Source: Dichomitus squalens LYAD-421 SS1 (Eukaryota; Basidiomycota; Agaricomycetes; Polyporales; Polyporaceae). From it: a stretch of 64,000 bases of DNA. Shown piece after piece: positions 21,417 to 33,549 of the stretch. The number at the start of each line of letters is the position of its first letter. The stretch's first letter is position 1. Under the pieces are notes generated by a model. It was not told where the DNA came from. It made no database searches and was given only the letters and a program-made list of their open reading frames with translations. Made by a program: the position numbers and the translations under genes. Where the stretch lies: the NCBI RefSeq assembly GCF_000275845.1, contig NW_006766885.1, positions 1,626,224-1,690,223 of the forward strand. Direction: 5' to 3'.

Positions 21417-24400
21417 TTACCCGTCTCCTCCGCTTCTGCTCGCACCCGACGCCGGACGTGCTCGCGCCTGTCCGGTCCTCAATAAGATGTGTAGTAGATC
21501 GTTCCAATCTAGTAACGGCGGCCCACCGGGCACCTTCACAAGATCTAGCGAGACCTTATACCCATCCAGCAATGATTTACGTTGCTCTGCTGGTTTGTCA
21601 GGACCAGGCGGCGGCAGCTCGCTCACAAGGGCCCCACCCCCAGAACTCGATCCAGACGGAGCAGGGACAGCATGAGTTGACAATGACCCCTGTTTGGCAG
21701 GATCGGAGGAACGCTGGGTAGTACCACGGGAAGACACCGTCTTCGCTCCTGAAAGCACAGGTAGCACAGGTTTTGAGCGCGGCATTGAAGAGCTTACGCT
21801 TCCCTTTCGCTCGTCTGTGACAGTAAGCGTCCGGGCCTTGCCCTTCCCGGTGCTCGAGGACGCTTCACTTGGCGTAGGAATGGTCTGCACAGGCCCTCGA
21901 GTTCCTGCCCTGGGCGCACGCGTAGAAGATCGGGAGGATGACCGAGAAGCAGCGCGAAGGTCGAGGTACTTGGAGTTAAGCGCGGTGCTTCCTGCGTCCG
22001 ATGCACTAGCAGCATCTGAGGGAGGACGAGTCTGCGTAGGTTTTTTCGGCAGGGCTTGAAGATCCTGTGTGCGGTCACGGGATAGTGTGGACGGCCCGCT
22101 CGCCGCCGCAGAGACATGTTCGGACTTCCTGTCGCGTTGACCGGCTTGCTGCTGCTCCAACCGAGGTTTGGCGTTGTCCCCGGAAACCGAAATGGCAGCT
22201 GTAGACGTCTTCCGCTTCTTGGTCGATGGCTCCTCCTGTTCCAACTCCGGAGAAACACTAGCAGGCCGCTTCTGTACCGCAGTCGTCCCAGCAGCCAACA
22301 CAGCAGATGGCTGAGGCTTCCCATTCGCCTTCGCGAGACGAGAACCTATGTCCTCCTTCGACCTGCTTCTTTTCCGCATGAAGGTCGGCGCGGTCCAGAC
22401 CTCGGGATCATGTCGCGAATGCTTGGAGGCAGGCGGGCTATCCACGGGACTAGGATGCTCGTCCTCGCCGGTTAGCTTGAGGGACTCCTCGTTCGTGAAC
22501 ACGCCCCGGTCGTACGGTACGCCCGGACCACCTTGACCCTTATTGCGGCGTTGAGCCAGGCGAGCCTTGGGCTGTTCATCGGCAGCAGGAGTGGGCCGAC
22601 GTGAAGCCAACACCTCCGCAGAAGGGCGTCCATCCCGGCGCTGTGCCTTCTCCTTCGCGGTCTTCTTCTGTATCCCCGAAACGTATCGGTCGACCATAGC
22701 CGCCGTACGCGCGTCGTCCGGGTCTAGCTGTCCCCTTGCACCCTGGATCGTCGCGCCCTTCCGTCTGGTCTTGGTCGTCGGTGCTCTGTCGCGCTGGTCC
22801 ATGTCTATCGGGTCTGAGAGGAGCTGGTCGACATCCGCCTCTTCTTCCTGACTATCGGCGCCCTCGCTGTCCGTTGAGGGCGCGCTCTTGATAGCAGCCC
22901 ACGTAGGTGCATTCCCAACATTCTCCACGAGTGATCCGGGTTCCTCGTCAACTTGCATGGGGGAAGGAGGCGATGCTCGCTCGACGTGGACAACAGTCCT
23001 GTCCGCCAACGGCAAATTTTCGTCCAGGGTAACAGGCGCCTCCTCGCTCTCGTAAACGGCTGCTTCCTCGGCTCCTGCGACAGGTGCTTCGGAGGGCGCG
23101 GGAGGCGCCTCCGCAGTCTTGTCCTGGCTCTGTGAATCGCCCTGGTACGAGAGCGACTGGCGCGACTTCTGCGACTCCTGCGAGGGGGAGTGCAGCGGAT
23201 CGTGCATTTTTTGCGATGGCGGCTGTGACAAGTTTTGTACGTTCTGCGACAGCGCCGGTGGGCCTTCCTCCTCCGCCTCCGTGGCGAGAACGCCCTCGAT
23301 GCGTCCCTGCGAGGATTCTACCGGGACCGGTTCTTCGTCATGCGTGACCGCAGCATGCACGTCCCCTTCCCGTTCAGCTGATCGCGTTCGCCCGTGCCGT
23401 AGCTCGTTCCGCAGCTTCGACGGCCGCTGGTACTGAGACCCACGCTGCTCTTGCGAGCGTTCCTCCTCCCCTTCGTCCCGGCCCTGACTTTGGCTCTGAC
23501 TCTGGCTTTGAATATGACTCTGGCTCTGGGACATACCCACGCGCTGGCTACCGGGGCTCGCTGTATCTGAATTCTCCACCAGCACCCTTCCCTCACCGCT
23601 GGCGTCCGGGTCAGGACGTAGCATGCTATATACCGGGGGTGGAACTCGACGTATCAGTGGTTCGCTCGCACTCCATCCTAGCCGAGGTACCGAAGAGGGC
23701 TGGTATATGTCACGACCCTGAGTGAGAGGGGAAGACAGCTGGTCGCGGAGACTGGATGGGGGTATCGGAAGGCTCGACGGGGGTAGGTCATGGTCCGCAG
23801 CTTGGGACGGAGGCTCGGCGACCTGAGACTGAGGCTGCGGCTGCGAGGTCGCATAGGGGACGTCGGATGGAGTGGGAGCGGGCCGGGGCTGCGCTGGGGG
23901 TGGCATTGTGAGGGACGACGAGCTGTGGTTCGCGGCTGCGTCTTCGTCTTCGTCGCGCCGCTCGTCTATACCACCATTGGCTTCTGGTGGATCGGGAGGG
24001 TCTTCGTCCATCGTGCCATTGACTTGGGCCGAATTGGGATCGTCGACCTCCATTCCGTCGTCGCTAGGCTCCTCCTCCGTCTCCGACGAGTCACCCGCTG
24101 GATCGCGCTGAGGGCTCCCGCGTACCGAAGGCGACCAATGTGAAGGGGATCTAGGAGGAGGCGAGAACCGCGGGGTACCTGCTCGGGGGCTGCCTGCACT
24201 TGAGTCGATCAGCATGAGGGAAGAACAATCTCAGCATGTCGCGCACCTGAGCGCGAGCGAGGCTGTTGCCTCTGTGCCGCCTTTGAAACCTGGATTGCGG
24301 ACTTGGATGAGGATCCATCTAGGCAAAGCGGTCATGTTCAGTGACAACCATTGCACGATCCGTGTACATTGCCAGTGCAAGCTGACTCACCGCATAAAGA

Positions 24401-25465
24401 TATCAACTGCTCGAAGATGTCATCCGGCGGGCGGAAGTACTTGACCATGTTCGCGTGGAACCGCTGTACCAGTGTATATATGCGCCGAGTCAATGACCGG
24501 CGTCATGAGGCATTAGATAGAGACACACCTTCCAGGCGGCCCGCCGTAGAACCTCCTTGTTAATCGGGATAAGGGCTTGCCGACTGTCTTCGTCGTTGAT
24601 GGACTTCTTCGGCTTCTGAGCAACGGACTTCCTTGCCACACGAACCTTCATGTCCAGAGCAGCAGGGTTGATCGTCGTTTGCATAGAAGGTTTTGCCGCC
24701 GGCTTCATCGCAGCTTTCTTCTCAAACTCCTCTCGCTCGGCAGCGTGAGCAGCTGCCTCCTGTTTCCTCAGCTTCAGGACATTGCTATCGCTAATTGTTT
24801 CAGTTCTGGAGCTCCGAAGGTAGAAGCATGTCACTCACCCTGCTCCACCATCTTGTCGCAAGCCATGTATCCAATCCCGTACTTTTGGGTCGTTCGAGGA
24901 ATCCACGGGGGAGCCCCACATCGCCTCGCCAAACGCACCTTTGAGCACAATAGTGTCTACGTCCAAGAAGAGGGTCGATTCCTCTGTCATGCCGCTCTGT
25001 CCATCTCTCCGGGCCACCCGTCCGAGGGCAGGACGGAAGTCCTTGAGCAGGACGAAGGCGGACTTGCGCGAGGTGATGGGCTTCCCACCATGTGCGGGAT
25101 TTCTGCGCCAGCGTTAGCACTTGCCTGTCTAGACGGAGCACGAGGACGTACGCATCATGTTTTTGTATCGCGTCTGCGCTCAGTCGGGCGCGGATGACGT
25201 GTTTCTTGTCCGAAATTTCGACCCACAGCGCGCACGGTTCGTCCTTATCAGGGGGAGGGAAAGTCAAGAACTATCCACAAGAGGACGCTTCAGTACGGCT
25301 ATGAACCCTCTTCGCTGCTTCAAAGACGGAACTCCGGCCAACCTTGACTAGTTGCGCTTTAGCAGCCTTGTCTTTCCGCGGTACTGCTGCGAGGTTTGCC
25401 CCGTATTGTTCAGCAATGTCGACGAGGTACTCGACAATCCAGGGGTTGGGTATCGAGTCAGTCAT
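21417..25465 (-). CDS. Shelterin subunit TPP1/Tpz1-like telomere protein
   Basis: Exons 25328-25465, 25152-25270, 24839-25102, 24529-24784, 24391-24463, 24247-24318 and 21417-24193 encode 1,232 residues in one frame; the first intron has a weak donor (GTCTTT), so that junction is less certain. Residues 1-173 look like the TPP1/Est3 OB fold: NPWIVEYLVDIAEQYGANL, EPCALWVEISDKKHVIRARL with the SD-K-HxIRAR strand typical of TPP1, KSAFVLLKDFRPALGRVARR, then STLFLDVDTIVLKGAFG. A conserved-looking helix RFHANMVKYFRPPDDIFEQL follows near 260-285. The rest is disordered and basic/acidic, with 21 SQ dipeptides between about 423 and 755, and ends with an ordered tail GYKVSLDLVKVPGGPPLLDW, NDLLHILLRTG. 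TPP1/Tpz1 bridges Pot1 on the telomeric overhang to the rest of shelterin and recruits telomerase. Identification rests on motif memory, not on a search. Confidence 0.65.
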
Positions 25466-25939
25466 ATTGAGCAGAGCAGAAGATCAAGCAGACTATAGAC
25501 GAGAGGAACAGAGTGAAGTGATACCCAGCGGACATGCAAGTGGTCGTACTGAGACAAGGCCCGGGAGCAACCGAGACGCGTCACGCGTCAAACTTGCGAT
25601 CGACGCGACGGGCGATGTGATCACAGACACATGACTGTGACAAAGTGCACCCGTGACGCTCCCGCTCAGCCGCGCTCTTTGGTCTAAGGCCAACGCCATC
25701 GATGTACATAACTGCTTGCTCGCTGAGACACGTATGACAGGATCGCGGCGAGAGGACGCACAGGCTTCATCATCATGCCATGCGTTCATTACGCAATATC
25801 TCGGCTTCTTTGCAGTCTACCGTCAACTATTTACTAACACAGGCCAGAGCCTGAGTCTAGCATACATTCAACCTTCGCACCATCGTATCCACTGCATTGC
25901 CAGTTCCCTCGTTCTTCGATGTTCCTCGTTATTAGACAC
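25466..25939. other. Promoter region of the TPP1-like gene
   Basis: Lies between the start of the TPP1-like gene and the stop of the aspartic protease gene, both on the minus strand. No gene seen. Confidence 0.5.
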
Positions 25940-27537
25940 TCAGTTGGTCGACGCGTGGGTGAACGACGTAGTCGCGAAACCCGCCCGTCCGCCCGCGTAG
26001 TCGACGGCATGGTAGAAGCGTTGGAGGAAGGTGAAGCCATCGATGAAGTCCAATCCAGAACCGCTGTTCGACCCAACATCGGCGACTACAAGATATATAT
26101 TTCCGTCTTGCCCGCCAATGGCTGTGTTGAGCTGGTGCGGAGTCGATGGGATAGGTAAGCGGCGGGCAATGACCTAACCAACAGAAGAAGGGCTCACAGC
26201 ACGCGGCCAGATTTGCGCATTCGGAGTTAGCTCGAAGGTGTTCTGGCCAAATTTCATGAGTTTTATGGACCGTGCAAGGGGGCTAAGACGGACCTTGCCG
26301 ATGTGGAAGAACAGGCTCTGCAGGTTGTTGTACTGCTCCTGAGTGATCTTGAGGAGACCAGTAGCTTTGTCTGCAGTCCCTCCCGTGGCCTTGGTATACG
26401 TAGAAAACGCATCTGAATCTTCGCCATGAATTTCCAGCAGTGTATAAAGGAAGAGTGTGACACACCGCTGGCGATCATGATGAGGGTGGTACCCGTATCG
26501 ACAATTCCGGCGGTGGAGGCTAGGATTGTTTGTCCTCCACTGCCGTACGTGATCGACTGGTCAATACCAACATATTCTGATGCGGGAGAAGTGGAGGTAA
26601 AAGGACTAAGTGGTAAGAGTTGCCGCATGTGCAAGGCGTTAATATGGTGTATGCCTCAAGGGAAAGCTCCTTACACGTAGTCCAGCTTTCCGGTGAACTT
26701 GGTACTATCCGTACCACCAAAGGTGAGCTCGCCGTTGCTCGCAGTGCCGTCGCCAGTAGAGGGCTCGAAAGAAATCCCGAGGGTTTTCTCTTTGACCACA
26801 CCAAGCGTGACTGCGTTGTCGAGGACCGTCGGGACCGTGCCGCCGCCCGAAGTAGTACCATTCGTCAGGTCGGTCGGCCCGAGCCTGTGAGCAGCATCTC
26901 GTTAGTATTTATGATTCCATACCCATACCAAGTCACTTTGCGTACCCAAGGATACCATCGACGCCGCTGAAGCCATACGCGAGATAGGCCCCCCCGATGC
27001 TTTGGTTGGCGATGGTCAGCTTACCGACCGCCACGGTATCGGTATACTCTTCGCCTACAAATCCCCCCGAACCATATTCCACGAACTATTCAGCGAACCC
27101 ATAGACAGCATCAGTAGGGTGGGAATGAGGTCAATAGAGATGAAGCAACCTACCACTGAATCGCCGGTGTCCACACTGCTGTTAGTAGCAACATAGCTCT
27201 GATTCGCACCGACCCAAGTATTAGAGCTGCCGGTGTCGACGATGAGGGTGTACGTGATCGGCGGGGTCCCGACTTTCACATCGACGGTGTAACTGACGAC
27301 GACGTCGTCCAAGGGGTCATCAATGGGCCCTGTCTTGGAATTGCCCACGTTACCGCGTGTTTTGAGAACCTTCGCGCGAGCCTGATCGCGCGCGACGATG
27401 TTCCTGACCCCGGTCGCGTTTAGACGGCGCGCGAGCGGGAGCGTCACGAGAGACTCGCGAATGACGGTCGGGCTGGCGACCACGTTCGTGGTCAGAGCCC
27501 CAGCGCAGAGCGCGAGGAGAGCTGAGAAGCGAGTCAT
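25940..27537 (-). CDS. Secreted aspartic protease (peptidase A1, polyporopepsin-like)
   Basis: Exons 27154-27537, 26946-27085, 26675-26884, 26466-26605, 26294-26412, 26198-26242 and 25940-26131 encode 409 residues. Residues 1-21 form a signal peptide, followed by a basic propeptide to about residue 60. Both catalytic aspartates are present: D101 in TLIVDTGSSNTWVG and the second in GIVDTGTTLIMIAS. Other family landmarks are FVEYGSGGFVGEEY (flap), GVDGILGLGPTDL, NAQIWPRALNTAIGG and a C terminus RVGFA-like AGFATTSF. The order and length fit fungal pepsin-like proteases of the polyporopepsin group, which digest external protein at acid pH. Several Asn-X-Ser/Thr sites are visible. Confidence 0.92.
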
Positions 27538-28570
27538 GGCGATGGCTGGGAGGAATGGGGCTCAGAGATGCCTGGGAAGGAAGGCACTGGTAGTCGTACC
27601 GAGGAGTCCAATCGCGCTTTAACTGTAGGGACACGAGGACCAGATCAGCGGCTGACAGGTTAGCGGCTGACAGGTTGGACTTGGTGAAGAGAAGAGTGTT
27701 CCCAAAGAGTACCAATTGCCCCTGAAGCTGAAGTAGGATCCCGTGAATGAGAGGACGAGGAGAAAGGAGTCCAAATGGGTCGTGACGCTAGTTTGGATAT
27801 GCACGGTTGCAGGATGTATCTGCGTATGGCGGCACATTGGTTCCTGGGCTGTTAATGAGTGCACGTCAGGTGTGGACTGGCGGGAAGTCCAAGGAAGCCG
27901 ATTGAGTCCGCTAAGTTTCCTTCCGAATGTCGAGGAGATGAAGTTCTCCTGACGCTGAGCGAAGTAGGGCCAATCGTCACTCGTCTTCCCGGATCACCGC
28001 AGCGCATGATTGTACCTTCTGGTTCTGCTCGCTCGATCTCGTCTTGGGATCCGCAGGGAAGACAATGGATGTCAGGTCAAATCCTCTAGGCGGGTCGCAA
28101 CATCCAGTAACGTTCGTGTAAGTCGCACCTATCGCAGTTCGCGCGAACCTATCTCGACCCGCCAAAGGCAGGCGAAGTCTGAACACGGAAGGCATGGTCA
28201 GAGAACGGTCATGAGTGGCCTAGACGGTCACTCTTGCTTCCTGGTTCGCTCTCCACCAGATGGGATAAGGCCTGCAAGAAGTACCACTGATATACCACTG
28301 ACAGCAGTGTGGATAAGATGCTCCAAAATCACAGGTCCTTGAGGCGACCTGAAGCAAGACTACCAGCACACCAAGACAACAAATGTCGACCAATTGGACA
28401 CGGGACGGGGGCCTTGCAACAGCGCAGAAGAGTCTGGGAGACACCGTTGTGACGGTAGAGCTGGTGGCAAGGCTCAAGGTAAAAGAGACATGGTGCCAGT
28501 TGAAGCAACAGGCCGTAAGCTCGCTCGCTTTCAAACGTACCGCACGATTATCTTCTTATGTATGTAGGCA
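27538..28570. other. Intergenic, promoter of the protease gene
   Basis: Contains a tandem pair of a 15-bp unit (27647-27661 and 27662-27676, agcggctgacaggtt). No gene seen. Confidence 0.5.
27647..27676. repeat. 15-bp tandem duplication in protease 5' region
   Basis: Two exact copies of agcggctgacaggtt lie about 110-140 bp upstream of the protease ATG. The unit could be a duplicated regulatory site, or a simple slippage product. Confidence 0.7.
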
Positions 28571-28621
28571 CCATCGATGGATACAAACCATCGATGGATA
28601 CAAACCATCGATGGACACAAA
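28571..28621. repeat. 17-bp minisatellite, three copies
   Basis: Three head-to-tail copies of ccatcgatggatacaaa; the third differs by T to C (gacacaaa). Each unit contains the palindrome ccatcgatgg, so the array can form cruciforms. Confidence 0.9.
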
Positions 28622-28742
28622 TCATCATACTGGCGACCACATAGTACTCTCTACCCAACACGTTGAGACGAAGGCTGTGAAAACACCACACCTCTAAGAT
28701 TGGCCCGGTGCACAACCTACTACTATGTCACAGCGTTATTCG

Positions 28743-28989
28743 GCACGTGCCCTCCGCCAAGGCGTGACTCTCCGGTCGGCGCTCAGCGATGATTTAGCTG
28801 GGGACCTGAGGCGTATTCTTGTATAGGCTCAGTCCCCTTCCCCAGATTCAAAAATCTAAAACCAGAGAACCAAAGAGAAGTGTACTCGCTACAGCTCTCT
28901 GGTTCTCAATTTTTCGATTTTGCTCCCGTCGTCGAGCCTATACGAATTTCAGGCTTTTCCCCGCCAAAGCGTGACATTTTCAGCACGTG
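28743..28989. repeat. Hairpin (MITE- or SINE-like) element
   Basis: Nested symmetry: gtataggctc at 28821-28830 pairs perfectly with gagcctatac at 28934-28943. Inside these, a 22-24 nt imperfect pair (28848-28871 and 28901-28922) brings the AT-rich arms together. Near-identical 14-mers cgccaaggcgtgac (28755-28768) and cgccaaagcgtgac (28962-28975) and CACGTG at both outer edges flank it. It has no coding capacity. It sits about 110 bp from a tRNA gene and next to an assembly gap, as expected for a repeated element. Confidence 0.55.
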
Positions 28990-29099
28990 ATGTCATAGGT
29001 TGTGCACCGGGTCAACCTTACAAGTAATTGCCCAAATCTTGAATATGAAGTTGACAAGCCCTCTTTTGAAGAAGAGGGCAAAACAGACAGTGTCCATCG

Positions 29100-29170
29100 T
29101 ACACTGAGCGGGAGTCGAACCCACGCCGCTTGCTTGGAAGGCAAGCATGATACCGTTTCACCATCAGTGT
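29100..29170 (-). tRNA. tRNA-Gly (UCC)
   Basis: Read on the minus strand this folds into a complete cloverleaf. The 7-bp acceptor stem ACACTGA/TCAGTGT is perfect with discriminator A. The D arm has a GG-containing loop. The anticodon stem CTTGC/GCAAG carries loop CTTCCAA, placing TCC at positions 34-36. A 4-nt variable loop and a T arm GTGGG-TTCGACT-CCCGC follow. No intron. The acceptor starting with A is unusual for a nuclear tRNA-Gly; a transferred or organellar origin is not excluded. Confidence 0.85.
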
Positions 29171-29233
29171 AATACTTGAAGTCCATTTGCGGTGAATAAT
29201 TCTTCCTTTATTAGGAAGTTTTGTTTCAGGTTT

Positions 29234-29856
29234 NNNNNNNNNNNNNNNNNNNNNNNNNNNNNNNNNNNNNNNNNNNNNNNNNNNNNNNNNNNNNNNNNNN
29301 NNNNNNNNNNNNNNNNNNNNNNNNNNNNNNNNNNNNNNNNNNNNNNNNNNNNNNNNNNNNNNNNNNNNNNNNNNNNNNNNNNNNNNNNNNNNNNNNNNNN
29401 NNNNNNNNNNNNNNNNNNNNNNNNNNNNNNNNNNNNNNNNNNNNNNNNNNNNNNNNNNNNNNNNNNNNNNNNNNNNNNNNNNNNNNNNNNNNNNNNNNNN
29501 NNNNNNNNNNNNNNNNNNNNNNNNNNNNNNNNNNNNNNNNNNNNNNNNNNNNNNNNNNNNNNNNNNNNNNNNNNNNNNNNNNNNNNNNNNNNNNNNNNNN
29601 NNNNNNNNNNNNNNNNNNNNNNNNNNNNNNNNNNNNNNNNNNNNNNNNNNNNNNNNNNNNNNNNNNNNNNNNNNNNNNNNNNNNNNNNNNNNNNNNNNNN
29701 NNNNNNNNNNNNNNNNNNNNNNNNNNNNNNNNNNNNNNNNNNNNNNNNNNNNNNNNNNNNNNNNNNNNNNNNNNNNNNNNNNNNNNNNNNNNNNNNNNNN
29801 NNNNNNNNNNNNNNNNNNNNNNNNNNNNNNNNNNNNNNNNNNNNNNNNNNNNNNNN
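29234..29856. other. Assembly gap (623 N)
   Basis: Run of unknown bases. Open frames spanning it are artefacts. Its position between a tRNA gene and an AT-rich patch suggests an unresolved repeat. Confidence 0.99.
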
Positions 29857-29958
29857 TGTGACTGGTGCTCATATCATCACATGTACTTGCTTAATAATAT
29901 CTTCAATATTAGCTACCAATGAGGGCAATGAAATAGCCTCAACAAGAATCGCATCATT

Positions 29959-31376
29959 CTAGTCTAATACAGCATATTTCTTCAAGTGCTCGGGGATAGC
30001 GTCCTCAAGGCCCTTAGCCCTCAACCATGCCTTCGAGAACAATCGGCTCTGATAGCGGTAGGCACCGTCACAGAGGATGGTAGCGATAGTTTTGCCTGAC
30101 ACGAGCACTCGATTAGACCTACTTTGAATGACCAAAGAAATATGAGGGAACTGACCGGGACCAAGCTTCTGCGCCAACTCTACCGCGGCAACCACGTTCA
30201 ACGCTGAACTCGCGCCGAGATACAAGCCCTCCGTATCCAAGAGGTCATACAACATCGCGATGCTCTTCTCGTCCGGTATGTGCAGGGCGCCATCCAGCTG
30301 CTTCACAAATGTGCCCAGGTTGTTCGTGATGCGTCCCTGTCCGATACCTATTGACCGTCGCACATCAGCATGTCTTCAATACCGCATACGCGCTACGTCA
30401 GGAAGGCATCTCACCCTCAGTAATCGAGCCCCCGCTCCGCTCCTTCAGCTTCCCCCCGCTCGTCACATAACTGTGCAACACGCTTCCTGGGGGGTCCGCA
30501 AGCCAAATCTGTGTCCTTCCGTCGCTCTTCTCCTTCAGCGCGCGCCCGACGCCTGCGAGCGTGCCCCCCGTCCCAGTCGCGCACACGAACGCGTCAACAT
30601 CGCCCTGCGTCTGTTCCCAGATCTCGGGGCCCGTAGAGTGGTAGTGTGCCTCGGCGTTGGCGGTGTTGTCGAACTGGTCCGTCCAAATCGCGTTGTGCAG
30701 GGTCTCGGCGTAGTCCCGCGCCTGGTGATTGTAGTTCTTTGGGTCTTCGTACGCGACTGCGGGTACGGGGAAGACCTCCGCGCCCAGCATGCGGAGGAGG
30801 TCGATCTTTTCTTGACTCTGTCGTGTGACAAGTGGTATGCATGGACCGTCATGGAGAGCAAAAGGCGTGCAGAAGACATACCTGAGTGTTGGGCATGAAG
30901 ATCACACAGTGGTATCCCCGTGCTCTGCATACATGCGCGAGACCGATACCAGTGTTCCCTGCAGTACCCTCCACAACAGTCCCTCCAGGCTTCAACCTAC
31001 CCTATAATCAGTCACACTCCCCACGCGAAGAAAGGCAGTAGAGACCCGTCAGAGTAACACTCACAGACCCTGCGCCTCGGCATTCTGAATGACTCCCAGG
31101 GCTGCACGATCCTTCACGCTCCCGCCAGGATTCTGCAGCTCGCTCTTCGCGATAATGTTGCATCCGGTCTGCCGCGAAAGCTTCTCCAAGCGGATCTGCA
31201 GATGCCAACGCGCATCAGCAACATAAACGACATCAAGAGCAAGAGGTACTGACCAGAGGAGTATTTCCTATAGCACCGACGAAGCCATCAACCGGGCGAG
31301 ACGGGAAGGCGCGCGTAAGCGGCTTCGCATGTACCCTCAACCCCAGCGCCGCAGACACAGACCGCGATATAGTCAT
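29959..31376 (-). CDS. Cysteine synthase (O-acetylserine sulfhydrylase), PLP enzyme
   Basis: Exons 31254-31376, 31065-31195, 30882-30996, 30415-30817, 30156-30347 and 29959-30095 encode 366 residues. The PLP lysine sits in [15 protein letters not shown]; the phosphate and substrate loops are [19 protein letters not shown] and [16 protein letters not shown]. The presequence ([20 protein letters not shown]) is basic and fits mitochondrial import; an in-frame ATG at 31466 would lengthen it by 30 residues. The region between the substrate loop and the C terminus ([44 protein letters not shown]) matches the eukaryotic cysteine synthase type rather than cystathionine beta-synthase, because no CBS domains follow. 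It makes cysteine from O-acetylserine and sulfide. An assembly gap begins about 100 bp past the stop. Confidence 0.92.
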
Positions 31377-32123
31377 AGAAGCCTTAGTAGTAGTGGTGGG
31401 AGGGAGGACGCAGCCTGCGCAGATATACGCCGCACCCTGAACTGAATTCCGAATTGAAAGCAGCAATGTGGGCCGTCTCAGTGGCCGAACTGTTCAGGCA
31501 TCGAAGGCGTCATTATGAGCACCGTGTCCACCCGCGTCCCCGCCGGCGGACCGGAGGGCAGAACTTATGTAAATGCGCCCCGCGCGTGGCAGTTCTCTAC
31601 CAACGGGTGGTTGAGATGCGTACTTAGAGAGTACAGGCCAGATAACCTCCGACAAAAGCGGAAGCAGTGCTTGACGGAGATCCGTTGTTGTATTGCAGAA
31701 AGGACAGGATGGTGATAGAGCACAGTCGGTAATAGGTCGGTCGGGACCGCATGGAAGGAAGCCTGAGCAAGACGAGACGATGTGCACGGAAACCGCAAAG
31801 CGAAGCGAGCAGCAGCTTATCCATTAAAAGCGCGAATACAGATGGTGTATCTTGGAGGCAAAAGGGGTAACCACGCATGAACACGAAGTGAAGCGGACAA
31901 AAAACTACGTAAGTAATGGTGGCTAAACGCGAGACGGAAATTGGGATAGGTAAGGGAGGCAGTGGTTGTAAAAGCGTGTGGACCAGTGTCCGTCGTGCGA
32001 GCGTGCGTGCGTCATGCGGGCCGTTACATAGTCAAGATCACCAGAGGGATGTGAGGGTATAGAGCAGAAGATGAGAGAGAACACAGCCGATTCCCGGACT
32101 GAAACGAGATACCCGCAGCGTAC
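31377..32123. other. Intergenic, no gene seen
   Basis: Promoter of cysteine synthase and 3' UTR of the ARF6 gene. Only weak frames. Confidence 0.5.
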
Positions 32124-33043
<920 letters not shown>

Positions 33044-33549
33044 GGCTGGCGGTGGCAGTGGAGAAGGTAACGAACGACGGGAGGTGGGAGAGAGAGGCAG
33101 AACGGAAAGGAGTCAACCAGTTTCGCGCGCCGCGTCCAACAGCGGACGGATCGCAAAGACGGTGCCCGCTGCAATCGACAGGACCCCGAAGACTCCAATC
33201 AGAACATTCATTGACAGCAAACACCGCCTATGCCTTTTACTTCGCCCTCCGACCAACCCCCTCGACGACGTCGACGGCGATGACTCCTGAGAATCGTTTG
33301 CGGTTTCTACGCGAGCACTTAGTGCCATAGGGAGCAGACAGCCGGACGCAAGCTTACGCTTCCCCGGATAAGCAGCAGATAGTATGCGAGGACATTATGA
33401 AGGCACGTAAGGTCTATCTAGCATGAGTACATAACACTCCAGGCGCAATGGTATACAAATGAACCCGTCAATTACACTTGCGAGATGTCCCAGACAGCGT
33501 GAAAATGAGCATAAAATGAAAAGCCATCCTCCGCCCCCCCGTGCAGCTA
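33044..33549. other. Intergenic
   Basis: ARF6 promoter and 3' UTR of the LRR gene. No gene seen. Confidence 0.5.

Noticed and set aside
22116..24143. Plus-strand frames inside the TPP1-like gene
   Set aside because: Antisense shadows of the large disordered exon.
28571..28621. CRISPR-like array
   Set aside because: Units are contiguous without spacers and the organism is a fungus; it is a minisatellite.
29018..29962. Frames of 230-280 codons over the unknown bases
   Set aside because: They consist almost entirely of N and are artefacts of the gap; one also reads through the tRNA.
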